Shown: positions 16,237 through 28,996 of the stretch, piece by piece | Layout: each line of letters begins with the position of its first letter | Position numbering within the stretch: the stretch's first letter is position 1 | Source of the DNA: JBGPTK01 sp963797765 | GTDB taxonomy: Bacteria; Acidobacteriota; Terriglobia; Acidiferrales; UBA7541 | Length of the DNA: 64,000 bases | Assembly (NCBI GenBank): GCA_963797765.1 | Contig: CAWCQU010000003.1 | Location: 372,001 to 436,000, forward strand | Reading direction: 5' to 3' | The notes under the pieces: generated by a model | What the model was told of the DNA's origin: nothing | The model's database searches: none | Seen by the model: only the letters and a program-made list of their open reading frames with translations | Translations under genes and position numbers: made by a program

Positions 16237-19200
16237 GTGCATATACGTGTACCTATCCACTCGCCAGATCACGACGCCTGCGGAGTCGGGTTCGTCGCCC
16301 AGCTCGGCAGCAGCGGCTCGCGTGACGTGATCAAGCGCGCGTTAACAGCGCTGACGCGCCTTACTCATCGCGGCGGCGTGGATGCGGACGGCACCAGCGG
16401 CGATGGGTCGGGCTTGCTCACATCGATTCCGTGGGATTTCATGCGCGGACGCGCGCGGGAATCAGGAATCGAATTGCCCGAGTCGTTTGGCCTGGGTATG
16501 GTCTACCTGCCCCGCAAGCAGGCGGGGCAGGCGCGCGCGGCCATCGAAGCTTGCGCCGCCAATTTGGGCCTGCGCTGCCTGGGCTGGCGAGTGGTTCCCA
16601 CCGATCCGTCCGTGCTCGGTCCACTTGCCGCCGCCACACTTCCGGTGATTCAGCAGTGCTTCTTCGCGTGCGACGATCCAGATTGCCAATTTTGAGACGG
16701 CTGCTCTTCTTTCTGCGTAAGAGAGTGGAACACGAAGGCGTAGCCGGAACTTATTTCTGTTCGCTGTCTTCGCGTACGGTTGTTTACAAAGGCTTACTCG
16801 CTCCGTGGCAGGTTCCCATATTTTTTGCTGATTTGGCCGACAAAAATTTCAAGTCGAGCTTTGCCGTGTTTCACCAGCGCTATTCCACTAACACTCAACC
16901 CACCTGGACGCTCGCCCAGCCTTTCCGGTTTGTGGGCCACAACGGCGAGATCAATACCATCGGTTCGAACCGCCGCTGGATGCGCGCGCGGGAGAATGGA
17001 GTGCGGCGCGAATTCGGCGCTGGAGATTGGTTCCATTCGCTCGAAGATGGCGGCAGCGATTCGGCCAGCTTCGACAATGCGCTGGAAATTTTGCTGCACC
17101 GCGGTGCCGGCCTGGCCGGTGCAATGCTGCGCATGGCCCCGCCTGCCTGGGAATCCGATCACCGTTTGAGCCCGGAACTCCGCGGATATTTTGAACGTCA
17201 TGGGCGCGAACAGGAACCGTGGGATGGCCCCGCGGCGCTGGTATTCAGCGACGGAAAAATGGTGGGCGCGAAGCTCGATCGCAACGGGTTGCGCCCTTTG
17301 CGCTACACGCGCACCACGGATGGACTGCTAATTGTGGGATCCGAAGCAGGCCTTGCGGATTTCGGCGAAAAGCAAATTGCCGAGCGGCAGCGCCTGGGCC
17401 CGGGCGAAATGTTGCTGGTCGATCCGGAAGCCGGGAAAATTTATCGAGGCGGCGGAATCACGGCGTTGCTGGATTTGCGCGGCAGCGCCGATGTCGCCGC
17501 TCAAGGTGCGGGCGCCACTTTTGTGCGGCTCGCACCGGTGGCGGCTCCAGTTCGCAGCCATTCTTTCGATCCCAAGCGCACAGCCGCGGCGCTGGGTTGG
17601 AGCGAAGATCAGTTCCGCCTGCTTTTTCAGCCTCTTGGCATGGAAGGCAAGGAAGCCATCTGGAGCATGGGCGACGACGCGCCGCCCGCATTTATTTCCG
17701 GCACTTGCCGTCCGCTGTGGGATTACTGCAAGCAGCGATTCGCTCAAGTGACCAATCCCCCGATTGATCCTTTGCGCGAAGCGCAGGTCATGTCACTTGA
17801 TGTCTCTCTGGGCGCAAAAATTGTGTTGGGCTCGCCGCTGGTGGATGCGGGCCAGATGGCGGCGATTGAAAAAATAGTTCGTCACTCGGATCACTCGCCT
17901 CTCCTGCGCATTGATATCACTTTTGAAAGCGCCGCCGGCGTTCCCGCCGCGCTTGAGGCTGCTCTCGAGAGACATCCGCGAAGCTATTGCAGGCAGCGCG
18001 TAGCCGCGCAGCGGCCTCAACTGGTATTGCTCAGCGATTACAGTGTCGGAGAAGCGCGCGCTGCCTTGCCCGCATTGCTCGCCTTGTCCGCGGCGTGGAA
18101 AGCGATGGTGCACGCCAACCTTTGCAGCGTTCCGTTGATTATCGAAACCGGCCAGGCAATTGAAACGCATCATGTGGCCTTGCTGATCGCGGCAGGCGCC
18201 AGCGCCGTGTTTCCTTATCTCGCCTTGGAACTTTCGGAAGCGCTGGAACCGGGAGGCGCGGCGCGGTATCGCATTGCCGTGGAAGCCGGGCTGCGCAAGG
18301 TGCTGGCGCGCATGGGAATTTCCACCGTGGCCAGTTATCGTAATAGCCAGTTGTTTGAAATCGTGGGACTCGATCCCGAAGTCTATGAAGAATTCTTTGA
18401 GGATGCTCCGGCTGTGCTGGGCGGAAAGAAATTGGCCGAACTACTCGAAGATAGCCTGGAGCGCCACCTACGTGCATATTTCCCCCAGGCACAGGCGCTC
18501 CAGGATTTAGGTTTGTACCGTTTCCGGCAGGGTGCGGAGCAGCACGCCAGTTCTCCGGAATTTGTGCGCCGCATCCAAAGTTATGTGAAGGCGCCCGATC
18601 CGGAAAAGTATCGTGCGATGGCCTCGCTCGCGGAGAGCCGCGCGCCGGTTGCCGTGCGCGATTTGCTCGAAGTTGTGACCGGCACGCCAGTGCCGCTCGA
18701 AGAAGTGGAAGACGCGAGTTCAATTCTAGGCCGTTTTTCCACGCAAGCGATGTCGCTTGGCGCGCTCAGCGCCGAAGCACATCGCGCGCTGGCGATCGGA
18801 ATGAATCGCCTGGGCGCGCGCAGCAATACCGGCGAAGGCGGCGAAGATCCGGAACTATATCGCAGCGAGCCGGAAGCCACCAATCGAGTGAAGCAGGTGG
18901 CCAGCGCGCGATTCGGAGTAACCGCCGAATACCTGGTCCGCGCCGACGAACTCGAAATCAAAATGGCGCAGGGCTCGAAACCTGGCGAAGGCGGCCAGCT
19001 TCCTGCCGCGAAAGTGAGTCCTTACATCGCGCAGGTTGCGCCACGCCACTCCGGGAATGTCGCTGATTTCTCCGCCGCCGCATCACGACATCTACAGCAT
19101 CGAAGACCTGGCGCAGCTTATTTACGATTTACGCGCCATCAACCCGCGCGCTCGGATCGGAGTGAAACTCGTCTCCGGTGCAGGCGTTGGAATTATTGCC

Positions 19201-20697
19201 GCGGGCGTGGCCAAGGCGGGCGCCGACGTCATCACCATTTCCGGATTCGACGGAGGCACCGGGGCATCGCCGCTCACGTCGATCAAAAATACCGGGCTGC
19301 CTTGGGAAGTCGGTTTGCGCGATGCGCAGTCGGCGCTGGTGAAATCGGGATTCCGCCGGCGGGTGCGGCTGCGCGTGGACGGGGGATTCAAATTTGGCCG
19401 CGATGTGATCGTCGCGGCGCTGCTGGGCGCCGACGAATTTGGCTTCGGCACAGCCGCGTTGCTGGCCATCGGGTGCGTGATGGCCCGGCAGTGCCACTTG
19501 AACACCTGTCCGGTGGGCATTGCGACGCAAGATGAAAAACTGCGTGCGCGATTTGCCGGAAGCCCCGAAATGGTGATGACCTATTTTCGGGGAGTGGCGG
19601 CGGATGTCCGCGAGCAACTCGCCGCGCTCGGCGCCCGATCGATTGGCGAGATCGTCGGCGCCGTCGAAAAATTGCGGCCGCGAACGCTGGAAGCCTCGAC
19701 GCGCGTGGACCGGCTGCTGAAACCCATTCCGGATGCGCCCGCGGACCGGCCCGAACATCCGCACTACATCGCCGGAGTTCACAATAAATTGTCCTCGGTG
19801 CTGGCGCGAACGGAAGAAGGAATCTTCCGCCCGCGTTCGTTTGCCATTACAAATGCCGACCGCAGCGTTGGCGCGCAATTGAGCGGTCACATATTGCGCA
19901 ACAAGCCGGAGTTGCCGCTCGCGGACGAAAGCCCCGAACAAATCCCGGAGCAAATCCCGGAACATATCATTGACTGCGAATTCCGCGGCGCTGCCGGACA
20001 AAGTTTCGGCGCATTCCTGATTTCCAATTTGCGATTCCGACTGCTGGGCGAAGCCAACGATTATGTAGGCAAAGGATTGAGCGGAGGCACCATCGCCATC
20101 ACGGCGGGTCTGGATGCGGCCGCGCGCGGCGACGTGCTGGCTGGGAACACGGTGCTCTACGGCGCCACCAGCGGCGAACTCTACATCGCGGGCCGAGCAG
20201 GTGAACGGTTCGCGGTGCGCAATAGCGGGGCGCTGGCCGTGGTGGAAGGAGTGGGCCAGCACGGCTGTGAATACATGACGGCGGGCGTTGCTATCATTCT
20301 TGGCCCCGCTGGCGTGAACTTCGGTTCTGGCATGACGGGCGGGCTCGCCTACGTTCAGGGCGACACATTTGTCGAGGACGGCTATAACGCGGAATTTCTT
20401 CGCTTGTCCGCCATCACCACGCAAGAAAATTCGTGGCTGCGCCGCGTTTTGAAAGAACATCTGCGCCTTACCGGCAGTCCGTGCGCGAAACGCCTGCTAC
20501 GAAGTGGCAATGTATTGCCGCTGCTGCGCGCCGAGCCTCTGCAATTGCCGTGTCCGATCGCGCAAACTTGGGCCGCAACGCTGGCACGTTTCGATCAACG
20601 AGATCGCGCACCGCTCGATTTGCCGGCCGTCGCGGCGTCTAAAAAATTGATTGAGGCCGTCCAGCCGCAAGGGCAGGCAACGGCTGTGGGAAGTTGA
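16237..20697 (+). CDS. gltB: glutamate synthase large (alpha) subunit, two frameshifts
   Basis: Produces glutamate from glutamine and 2-oxoglutarate. From the GTG at 16237, a short propeptide leads to HDACGVGFVAQL, where Cys15 would be the N-terminal glutaminase nucleophile after cleavage. Central and FMN domains show HNGEINTIGSNRRWMRARE, SNTGEGGEDPELY, GSKPGEGGQLP, RHATPGMSLISPPPHHDIYS, the iron-sulfur cysteines in CVMARQCHLNTCPVGIATQ, and the C-terminal GXGXG helix domain. The frame shifts near 16690 and again near 19035, where one extra G breaks IAQLRHATPG. The joined length, about 1486 residues, is standard. gltD is not in the window. Confidence 0.93.
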
Positions 20698-20778
20698 TTG
20701 CCTCCGGCGCCACCTGCATTCCCACGCGCATGAATGTGAAGTTTTTGTTACACACATCGATTGCGATCCGGATTCGGA

Positions 20779-20784
20779 TATAAT
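20779..20784 (+). promoter_or_regulatory. -10 box upstream of the LysR gene
   Basis: TATAAT, preceded by CGGA, lies 15 bases before the LysR ATG at 20800. No -35 at the normal distance is obvious, so the promoter may need an activator. A transcript from it would have a very short 5' UTR. Confidence 0.45.
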
Positions 20785-20799
20785 CCCTTTGCCACAGCC

Positions 20800-21714
20800 A
20801 TGGACTTCGACCAGCTAACTACTTTTGTGGAAGTTGCAAAACTGAGGAGTTTCTCGCGCGCGGGACAAAAGCTTTTCCGCTCGCAGCCCGCCGTCAGCGC
20901 TCAAATCCGCCTGCTCGAACAGGAATACGGCGAAAAATTGCTAGATCGGGCGGGAAAATCCGTGCGACTCACCACCGCCGGCGCCGTGCTCTTTGATTAC
21001 GCCGGGCGCATGCTGAATCTGCGCAACGAATCACTGCACGCCGTGAACGATCAATCCGCCACCCACGGCGGCACTCTGAATATCGGCGCCAACGAAGCAA
21101 CCTGCCTTTACGTTTTGCCGGAAATTTTCGCGCAATATCACCAGCTCTACCCGCAGGTGCAGATCAGCATCTACCGGAATTTCAGCCGCAAAGTTTTGGA
21201 AAAGCTGGAAGACAGCACAATTGACGTGGGAATCGTCACGATGCCGGTGAAATCACGAAACCTGCGCGTGCATTCGATCTTTCGCGACAAACTGATGCTG
21301 ATGGTCAGCACAAAAAATGCGCTGGCGAAAAGGAAGTCTGTCAGCCGGAGCGACGTGGCCGAACAGCCGCTGATTTTGCCGAAAACCGGATTCACGCGGC
21401 AATTGCTCGACCGTTATTTCCGTCCCTACCGCTCGCGTCTGCGCATCACCATGGAATTGCCCAGCGTCACCATGATCAAGCGCTTTGTTGCCGCCAATCT
21501 GGGCGTTTCGCTGATCAGCCGCAGTTATGCCTTGGATGAAGTTCGTTCCGGCGAAGTAAAGCTGATCGCGCTCGACGATCTGGAATTGTGGCGCGAGCTT
21601 GGCCTGGTTTACCGCCGCGACCGCACCCTCGCCCGCGCCACCACTTCCTTCATCGCCCTGGTCAAACAGCGCGCCGGACTCGACGCCGAGTCCCACCGCG
21701 CCCATTCCGCTTGA
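20800..21714 (+). CDS. LysR-family transcription regulator
   Basis: DNA-binding regulator of 304 residues. The winged helix-turn-helix is at residues 1-60 (MDFDQLTTFVEVAKLRSFSR, then SQPAVSAQIRLLEQEYGEKL). A periplasmic-binding-protein-like effector domain follows (GTLNIGANEATCLYVLPEIF, DSTIDVGIVTMPVKSRNLRV). The ATG at 20800 is chosen because the HTH begins there; upstream codons add only unrelated residues. It follows gltB in the same direction about 100 bases away with its own -10 box. Control of nitrogen assimilation is possible but not shown. Confidence 0.92.
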   Translation: MDFDQLTTFVEVAKLRSFSRAGQKLFRSQPAVSAQIRLLEQEYGEKLLDRAGKSVRLTTAGAVLFDYAGRMLNLRNESLHAVNDQSATHGGTLNIGANEATCLYVLPEIFAQYHQLYPQVQISIYRNFSRKVLEKLEDSTIDVGIVTMPVKSRNLRVHSIFRDKLMLMVSTKNALAKRKSVSRSDVAEQPLILPKTGFTRQLLDRYFRPYRSRLRITMELPSVTMIKRFVAANLGVSLISRSYALDEVRSGEVKLIALDDLELWRELGLVYRRDRTLARATTSFIALVKQRAGLDAESHRAHSA

Positions 21715-21767
21715 ACTTGCAATATCAGTTCTTCGATGTAGGTCACACGGCAGCCTCAACAAGATCG

Positions 21768-22260
21768 CTACACCGTCCAGAAACCTCGCTCAATCCCAGC
21801 CGCCATCGCGGGAGTGCATCGGAGCGTGTTGTGACGCTTTACGAAATTGTAGTACGCGAAGTGGAGGCGCAACCGCAGCCTTGAAGTTGTCGAGTTTCTT
21901 GCTAAAAGCGTAGGTCAAACGAGTTAGGCGGCGCATGTGAAGGCGTGTTGTGCCGTTCAACCGCTCAACGTGACTGGTCGAAGCCAGCGCCAAATCCGGG
22001 CGACCTGTCAAACGGATGTCTTGTCCATGCGAATAACTTCGGCATCCATGGCAGATTGATCTCTCAAAGATCTTCACGATCTGCGCGTAGTCTACGTTCG
22101 CACCGAAGGCTAGTTCCATCGCTTCAACGTAGGAGCGAAGCGCATCGCGTAGAAATCTGCACGCGATTGGTGATGCCGTGATGCTACATCGCTCACAAAG
22201 GCATTTGCGTAGCCGACTGTCACGCTTCCCACCATGACGCAAAAAGTACTTGTTGGACAT
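21768..22260 (-). pseudogene. remnant of an IS1-like transposase
   Basis: Decayed transposase. Recognisable pieces are AMELAFGANVDYAQIVKIF, STSHVERLNGTTRLHMRRLT, RLTYAFSKKLDNFKAAVA and, in another frame, HFAYYNFVKRHNTLRCTPAM followed by AAGIERGFWTV. These match the C-terminal half of IS1-type DDE transposases common in soil bacteria. After MSNK at the N-terminus about 100 residues are missing, and at least three frame changes are needed to follow the rest. Unlike the clean single shifts in metabolic genes, this is true decay. No terminal repeats were identified. Confidence 0.75.
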
Positions 22261-22291
22261 TTTCGGATGTGAGGCTTAGTCTTAAATTTAT

Positions 22292-22516
22292 ATGCCTAAG
22301 AAGAAAGGAAAGCTCGACCCACGGATCCCCCGGGTAGCGGAAATTCTCGAATCTCACATGAACTCACTTTCGCCCTCACAGGCGAAAGCGATGCGAATGG
22401 ACCTCCACTCACTGGCTATCAAGTCTTCCCGGAGCGTAAATCGCGAAAAATCTTCACCAACTCGGCGAAGCGAGAATCCTCGTCTTTTATCCCGTGTTTA
22501 CTCAAAAAGGCCATAA
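22292..22516 (+). CDS. small hypothetical protein
   Basis: A 74-residue frame starting MPKKKGKLDPRIPRVAEILE. The first 45 residues (to SLSPSQAKAMRMDLHSLAIK) look like a genuine small basic, helical protein; the tail overlaps the opposite-strand frame 22419-22607 and looks random. It borders the transposase remnant and may be mobile-element cargo or a truncated gene. No function is recognised. Confidence 0.35.
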   Translation: MPKKKGKLDPRIPRVAEILESHMNSLSPSQAKAMRMDLHSLAIKSSRSVNREKSSPTRRSENPRLLSRVYSKRP

Positions 22517-22607
22517 ATTCTCGTTCATCCCCATGCGATAGTATCTTTTCGATATCTCGCAAAGATGAGTTTAGTTCCTTTTTCGTGTGCTTATACTTAT
22601 CCGCCAT
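22419..22607 (-). CDS. small hypothetical helical protein
   Basis: A 62-residue frame with well-behaved composition, starting MADKYKHTKKELNSSLRDIE and continuing with EREFMAFLSKHGIKDEDSRF and AELVKIFRDLR. It is charged and predicted mostly helical, with no signal or membrane segment. It sits convergently against the preceding small frame, in a locally A+T-richer stretch beside the IS1-like remnant. No family is recognised. Confidence 0.5.
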   Translation of the reverse strand: MADKYKHTKKELNSSLRDIEKILSHGDEREFMAFLSKHGIKDEDSRFAELVKIFRDLRSGKT

Positions 22608-22918
22608 AGTTCAGTCGGGTCTCACAACGGCTGCTACGAAGGGCTTCCCGAAGGCATTGCTTTGTGCGTGGTAAATGAATCTTGTTAGCATTTGGCTGGA
22701 TTTTCCTCTTTCTATACCCCCGTGGCAAGTAGCAATGCACTTAACTTACCGGTTGACGCAGCAGGGCACGCCGCAGTCTGTCTCCCCCACTGAGCGATTA
22801 CTAATATCCACAGGCAAGGATGCATTGCTGTCCGGCTAGAAGTTTCGCCTCGTTATTTTACTTCTGCCCACGCTTGCCATCTGGTTTTGCCGCCGCGTTT
22901 AAGGTAGCCTCTCTGTTC
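22608..22918. other. intergenic region, nothing recognised
   Basis: No gene, repeat or clear promoter was recognised here. An in-frame extension of the amidase runs back to 22820 but encodes a Cys/Phe-rich stretch with no similarity to the family. Confidence 0.4.
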
Positions 22919-23834
22919 ATGCCTCCGCCAAATAAATTCACCGTGGGTCTGGTCCAGATGTCAATGTCGAAAGACCCCGCGGACAATTTGAATCGCGCAA
23001 TCGCTCGCGTCGAGGAAGCGGCCCGCGGCGGGGCGCAAGTGGTATGCCTGCCGGAATTGTTCCGATCACAATACTTTTGCCAGCGCGAAGACGCCGCATT
23101 TTTCGATCTGGCCGAACCGGTGCCGGGACCGACTACGGAGGCTCTCTCCGTAGTCGCGCGCAAAACAAAAGTGGTGCTGATCGCGCCTGTATTCGAGCGC
23201 CGCGCTGCTGGCATTTACCACAATTCGGCTGCCATCATCGATGCGGATGGCCAAATCGCTGGCCTCTACCGCAAGATGCATATCCCCGATGATCCCGCCT
23301 ACTACGAAAAATTTTATTTCACTCCTGGCGATCTTGGTTTCCGCGCATTCGATACTCAGGCCGGCAGAATCTCCACGCTGATTTGCTGGGACCAGTGGTA
23401 TCCCGAAGGCGCCCGTCTGGCCGCGCTAGAAGGCGCTTGCATTTTGTTCTATCCCACGGCGATTGGCTGGCATCCGAACGAAAAAGAAGAATTCGGCGCA
23501 TCGCAGCGTGATGCCTGGCGCACCGTTCAGCGCGGCCATGCTATCGCGAATGGAATCTACGTAGCGGCCGTGAACCGCGTGGGGCACGAAATTTCCGCGG
23601 CGGGCGGCGCGGGAATCGAATTCTGGGGCACTTCCTTCCTGTGCGATCCGCATGGCGTGATTCTTGCCGAAGGTTCCACCGATCGCGAAGAAATTCTCTA
23701 TCGGCGAAGTAGACCTTGCGCATCTCGAAGACGTTCGCCGCAACTGGCCATTTTTGCGCGACCGCCGCATCGACGCCTATTCCGGAATCAATCAACGATT
23801 TCTTCACGAGCCAACGTGGGCCAAAAAACCTTAG
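22919..23834 (+). CDS. aguB: N-carbamoylputrescine amidase, one-base frameshift near the end
   Basis: Nitrilase-superfamily enzyme hydrolysing N-carbamoylputrescine to putrescine, CO2 and ammonia. The Glu-Lys-Cys triad is visible: Glu in VVCLPELFRSQYF, Lys in GLYRKMHIPDDPAYYEKFYF, and Cys in RISTLICWDQWYPEGARL. Near 23697 one extra T breaks EEILIGEVDLAHLEDVRRNW; corrected, the protein ends RFLHEPTWAKKP at a TAG (23832-23834), giving 304 residues, normal for the family. Without the correction the frame runs on into aguA and falsely suggests a fusion. It overlaps aguA by 19 bases. Confidence 0.92.
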
Positions 23835-24913
23835 TTTCCAAATCAATCACAACAGAAACTCCCGCGGCCCGCGGATTCCACATGCCCGCCGAATGGGAAC
23901 CGCACGAGGCCACCTGGATCGGCTGGCCGCACAATCCCACCGACTGGCCCGGTAAAATCGAGCCGATTCACTGGGTGTACGGTGAAATTGTCCGCCATCT
24001 CGCCGAAGGCGAAACAGTTCGCATCCTCGTGAATTCGAAAAAACATAAAGCGCGCGCGCGTAGCGTGCTCAAAAGCGTGGGTGTCAATTCGTCTCGCGTG
24101 CAATTCTTCGAATTTCCCACCAATCGCGGATGGGCGCGCGATTCCGGACCGATTTTCGTGAAACATGCCGAAAAGCCGCGGCAAGTGGCGATCGTCCGTT
24201 TCAGATTCAATGCCTGGGCAAAATACGGCGATTGGAGAAAAGACGCCACTGTCCCGGAAAAAGCAGCGCGAGTTCTGAAAGTGCCGATGTTCCGCGCGAT
24301 GGTCGGCGCAAAAGACTTCGTTCTGGAGGGCGGCGCGATCGACGTCAACGGCAACGGCACGCTGATCACCACCGAAGAATGCCTTCTCGATCAAAAGGTG
24401 CAAGTGCGCAATCCCGGCTTCGGCCGCGCGGAAATTGAATCCGCTCTCTGCGCGAACCTCGGCGTTAAGAATATCCTATGGCTCGGCGATGGAATCGCGG
24501 GCGACGATACCCACGGCCACGTGGATGATCTCTGCCGTTTTGTGAATCCAAATACGGCAGTCCTGTGCCGCGAGGAAAATTCGCGCGATGCGAATTACAA
24601 GCGTCTCGAACAAAACCGCGAACGCCTCGAAGGAATGCGCCTCGAAAACGGCGGCAGGATCGAAGTGATTCCGATTCCCATGCCGTCCCCGGTAATTTTC
24701 GAAGGCCAGCGCCTGCCCGCCAGCTACGCAAATTTTTATATTTCGAACGCCGCCGTGATTGTTCCCACATTCAACGATCCGAAAGATCGCGAAGCCCTGG
24801 GAATCCTGGCCGAACTATTTCCCAACCGAAAAGTGGTCGGCATTCACGCCGTAGATCTAGTCTGGGGTCTCGGTACATTGCATTGCCTCACGCAGCAGCA
24901 GCCCGCCAAGTAG
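23816..24913 (+). CDS. aguA: agmatine deiminase
   Basis: Converts agmatine to N-carbamoylputrescine, the substrate of the upstream amidase. Peptidylarginine-deiminase-type fold: MPAEWEPHEATWIGWPHNPT, NRGWARDSGPIFV, FVLEGGAIDVNGNGTLITTE, the His motif DDTHGHVDDLCRFV, and a C-terminal GLGTLHCLTQQQ with the catalytic Cys. GTG at 23816 gives 365 residues and the expected short lead before MPAEWE; an internal ATG at 23882 would start exactly at that conserved motif. Gene order and overlap support one polyamine operon. Confidence 0.92.
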   Translation: MGQKTLVSKSITTETPAARGFHMPAEWEPHEATWIGWPHNPTDWPGKIEPIHWVYGEIVRHLAEGETVRILVNSKKHKARARSVLKSVGVNSSRVQFFEFPTNRGWARDSGPIFVKHAEKPRQVAIVRFRFNAWAKYGDWRKDATVPEKAARVLKVPMFRAMVGAKDFVLEGGAIDVNGNGTLITTEECLLDQKVQVRNPGFGRAEIESALCANLGVKNILWLGDGIAGDDTHGHVDDLCRFVNPNTAVLCREENSRDANYKRLEQNRERLEGMRLENGGRIEVIPIPMPSPVIFEGQRLPASYANFYISNAAVIVPTFNDPKDREALGILAELFPNRKVVGIHAVDLVWGLGTLHCLTQQQPAK

Positions 24914-24928
24914 GGATTTGCAGTGACT

Positions 24929-24954
24929 GTAGGGGCCGGCTTCAGCCGCGCCCC
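24929..24954. repeat. GTAGGGGC-type palindrome
   Basis: GTAGGGGCCGGCTTCAGCC followed by GCGCCCC, a compact copy of the dispersed family, lies between aguA and the convergent membrane-protein gene. Confidence 0.75.
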
Positions 24955-24971
24955 TGGGCCAATCACCAACT

Positions 24972-25229
24972 TCAGTGGCCGCGCCGGGACTGGGTTGCGT
25001 CGTCCGCAGCAGCCGCATTTACGGGTTTCGGACGCGCCATCGCACGCGCGCCCAGCAGCAACATGATCAACCCGAAAACGAACAGCACGATGCCCCATCC
25101 GAAATTTACGTTGATTCCCAGCGAATGTTCAGCGTACAGCGCCGGACTGCTCACCAGCCCAAAAATCGTCAGCAAAACTCCGAAAATCGTAAACAGCAAG
25201 CCAATCGGCAGTCGAATATCGAGCCCCAC
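24972..25229 (-). CDS. small two-helix membrane protein
   Basis: 85 residues with two hydrophobic helices (IGLLFTIFGVLLTIFGLVSS and NFGWGIVLFVFGLIMLLLGA) and a short polar Ala-rich tail. It lies 60 bases downstream of the symporter gene on the same strand, so it is probably co-transcribed. It may be an accessory subunit of the transporter, but no function is established. Confidence 0.7.
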   Translation of the reverse strand: MGLDIRLPIGLLFTIFGVLLTIFGLVSSPALYAEHSLGINVNFGWGIVLFVFGLIMLLLGARAMARPKPVNAAAADDATQSRRGH

Positions 25230-25289
25230 GCGAACCTCCTGACCAGCCGTCCAAAATAATCTTCCGCCGCGCCCGCAATGCCCGCCGCG

Positions 25290-27099
<1,810 letters not shown>

Positions 27100-27368
27100 G
27101 TGTCGAACCTCCGCGAGACCGGGGTAGTATACCCGTCGAATTCAAATTGCGGCATGGCTGCGGCGAAATTCTCGTCCTAACTGCCTGAATCAGTCCCCAA
27201 AGCGGAAACCGTCCGCTTTTCGGCGATGAAGAAGATTTGGACGAGCTTGCGCGTCGCGAAAAAATCGCCAATTTGGATGGTGCAGTGGTCCACATTGGCG
27301 GGCGCGATGAAACTTCGGCAGCAAGATTCGGATGGATTGCCGGCGCGAGAAGATTCTAGAATTGAAGC

Positions 27369-28805
27369 ATGAAAAAACTTGACCCGAATTTTCGCGCGGC
27401 TTTGGATACGGCTTTCGCAAACGTGATTTCACACCTCGAGAGTCTGGACACAAGCTCGGTGGCAGCGACAACGGACCTGAAAACTTTGCGTCAACGGCTG
27501 GCCAAGCCGCTTGACGATGAAGGCCTGCCGCCGGAGCAGGTTGTCGCGGAATTGGCGCGCGCTGTCGAGGGCGGCTTGCTGGGCACGGCGGGCGGCCGGT
27601 TCTTCGGATGGGTAATCGGCGGCGCGGTGCCAGCGGCGCTTGCGGCGGATCTCATGACTTCCGGATGGGAGCAGAATGCCGCGCTGTACGCCTGCTCGCC
27701 GGCGGCGGCGGTGGTGGAAGAGATTGCCGGAGGCTGGCTGAAAGAAATTTTGCGGCTTCCCGCAAGCGCAAGTTTTGCGCTGGTTACGGGATGCCAAATG
27801 GCGCACGTCACGTGCCTCGCGGCCGCTCGTCACGCATTGCTCGCGAATCGCGGCTGGGACGTGGAGCAAAAAGGGCTAGCCGGAGCGCCTCAAATTCAAA
27901 TTTTATCCAGCGACCAGCGCCACGCCACGTTCGAGCGGGCCGTGCGTCTACTCGGCCTGGGGCTTTCCAATGTGAAGTATCTTCGCGTGGATGAACAAGG
28001 ACGGCTCCTTCCCGAAGTCCTTGAAGAATCGCTGCAATCGAGCGATCCTGCCATTCCCAAGATCGTTTTGCTGCAGGCCGGTGACGTCAACATTGGAGCC
28101 TACGATTCCTTCCAAACATTAATTCCCATCGCCAAGCGTCACCGAGCCTGGGTGCACGTTGATGGAGCGTTCGGCTTGTGGGCCGCAGCCAGCCCGCGTT
28201 ACCGCCATTTCGTCGAAGGAGTGGACCAGGCGGATTCCTGGGCCACCGACGGCCACAAGTGGCTCAATGTTCCCTTTGATTCGGGGTACGCGTTCGTCGC
28301 CGATGCCGAAGCCCATCGCGCTGCCATGTCCTGCCGCGCGGCATACATCACTCATAATTCCGACGCGCGCGACGAAATGGATTGGAATCCGGAGTGGTCA
28401 CGCCGCGCGCGCGGCTTTCCCACCTATGCGGCACTGCGCCAGCTTGGAAAAAATGGCGTGCAGGACTTGGTGGATCGCTGCTGCCAGCATGCCCGCAGCC
28501 TGGTGAATGGAATCGGCAGTCTACCGGGCGCGGAGGTGTTGTGGGAGCCGACAATCAATCAAGGCCTGGTGCGATTTCTGGATGCCAGGCCTGGAGCGAC
28601 GGAGGCTGATCACGACCGGAAAACCGATGAAGTGATCGAAGCGATTTTGAATACAGGCGAGGCGTTTTTCGGAGGCACCACCTGGCGGGGACGGCGTGCC
28701 ATGCGAGTCAGCGTCTCCAATTGGCAAACTTCAAAAGCAGAGGTCGATCGAGTAATCGACGCAACGGCGGGAGTTTTGGGAGTCCGCGCCGAAAAGCGCG
28801 TATAG
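27369..28805 (+). CDS. PLP-dependent group II decarboxylase-like protein
   Basis: Fold-type I PLP enzyme of 478 residues related to glutamate, aromatic-L-amino-acid and similar decarboxylases. The PLP lysine is K297 in SWATDGHKWLNVPFDSGY; the cofactor Asp region is WVHVDGAFGLWAAASPRY and the N-terminal part has GGRFFGWVIGGAVPAALAAD. Substrate-specifying residues do not identify the amino acid. It starts with ATG at 27369 and is divergent from the symporter. It may act on an imported amino acid, but that link is only positional. Confidence 0.85.
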   Translation: MKKLDPNFRAALDTAFANVISHLESLDTSSVAATTDLKTLRQRLAKPLDDEGLPPEQVVAELARAVEGGLLGTAGGRFFGWVIGGAVPAALAADLMTSGWEQNAALYACSPAAAVVEEIAGGWLKEILRLPASASFALVTGCQMAHVTCLAAARHALLANRGWDVEQKGLAGAPQIQILSSDQRHATFERAVRLLGLGLSNVKYLRVDEQGRLLPEVLEESLQSSDPAIPKIVLLQAGDVNIGAYDSFQTLIPIAKRHRAWVHVDGAFGLWAAASPRYRHFVEGVDQADSWATDGHKWLNVPFDSGYAFVADAEAHRAAMSCRAAYITHNSDARDEMDWNPEWSRRARGFPTYAALRQLGKNGVQDLVDRCCQHARSLVNGIGSLPGAEVLWEPTINQGLVRFLDARPGATEADHDRKTDEVIEAILNTGEAFFGGTTWRGRRAMRVSVSNWQTSKAEVDRVIDATAGVLGVRAEKRV

Positions 28806-28996
28806 CTAATCCACAGAACTATCAGTTTTATTTCCAATGGCTTAGAATTGTACCGGGAAACCCTTCGCCCCGGCGCATTCTACGCCCGGCAGTGACATTT
28901 TCTGCGTGTTAACTGCTTGGCGATACCTGTACCTCGCACTTCCTTGGCCAGCCCAGCCCTGCCGTATGATTCAGGTTAGCCCCTGGGAGGATTTCC

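Noticed and set aside
22820..24913. A bifunctional amidase-agmatine deiminase fusion
   Set aside because: Removing one T near 23697 restores the normal amidase C-terminus and its own stop at 23834; aguA then starts at an overlapping GTG. The fusion is a frameshift artefact.
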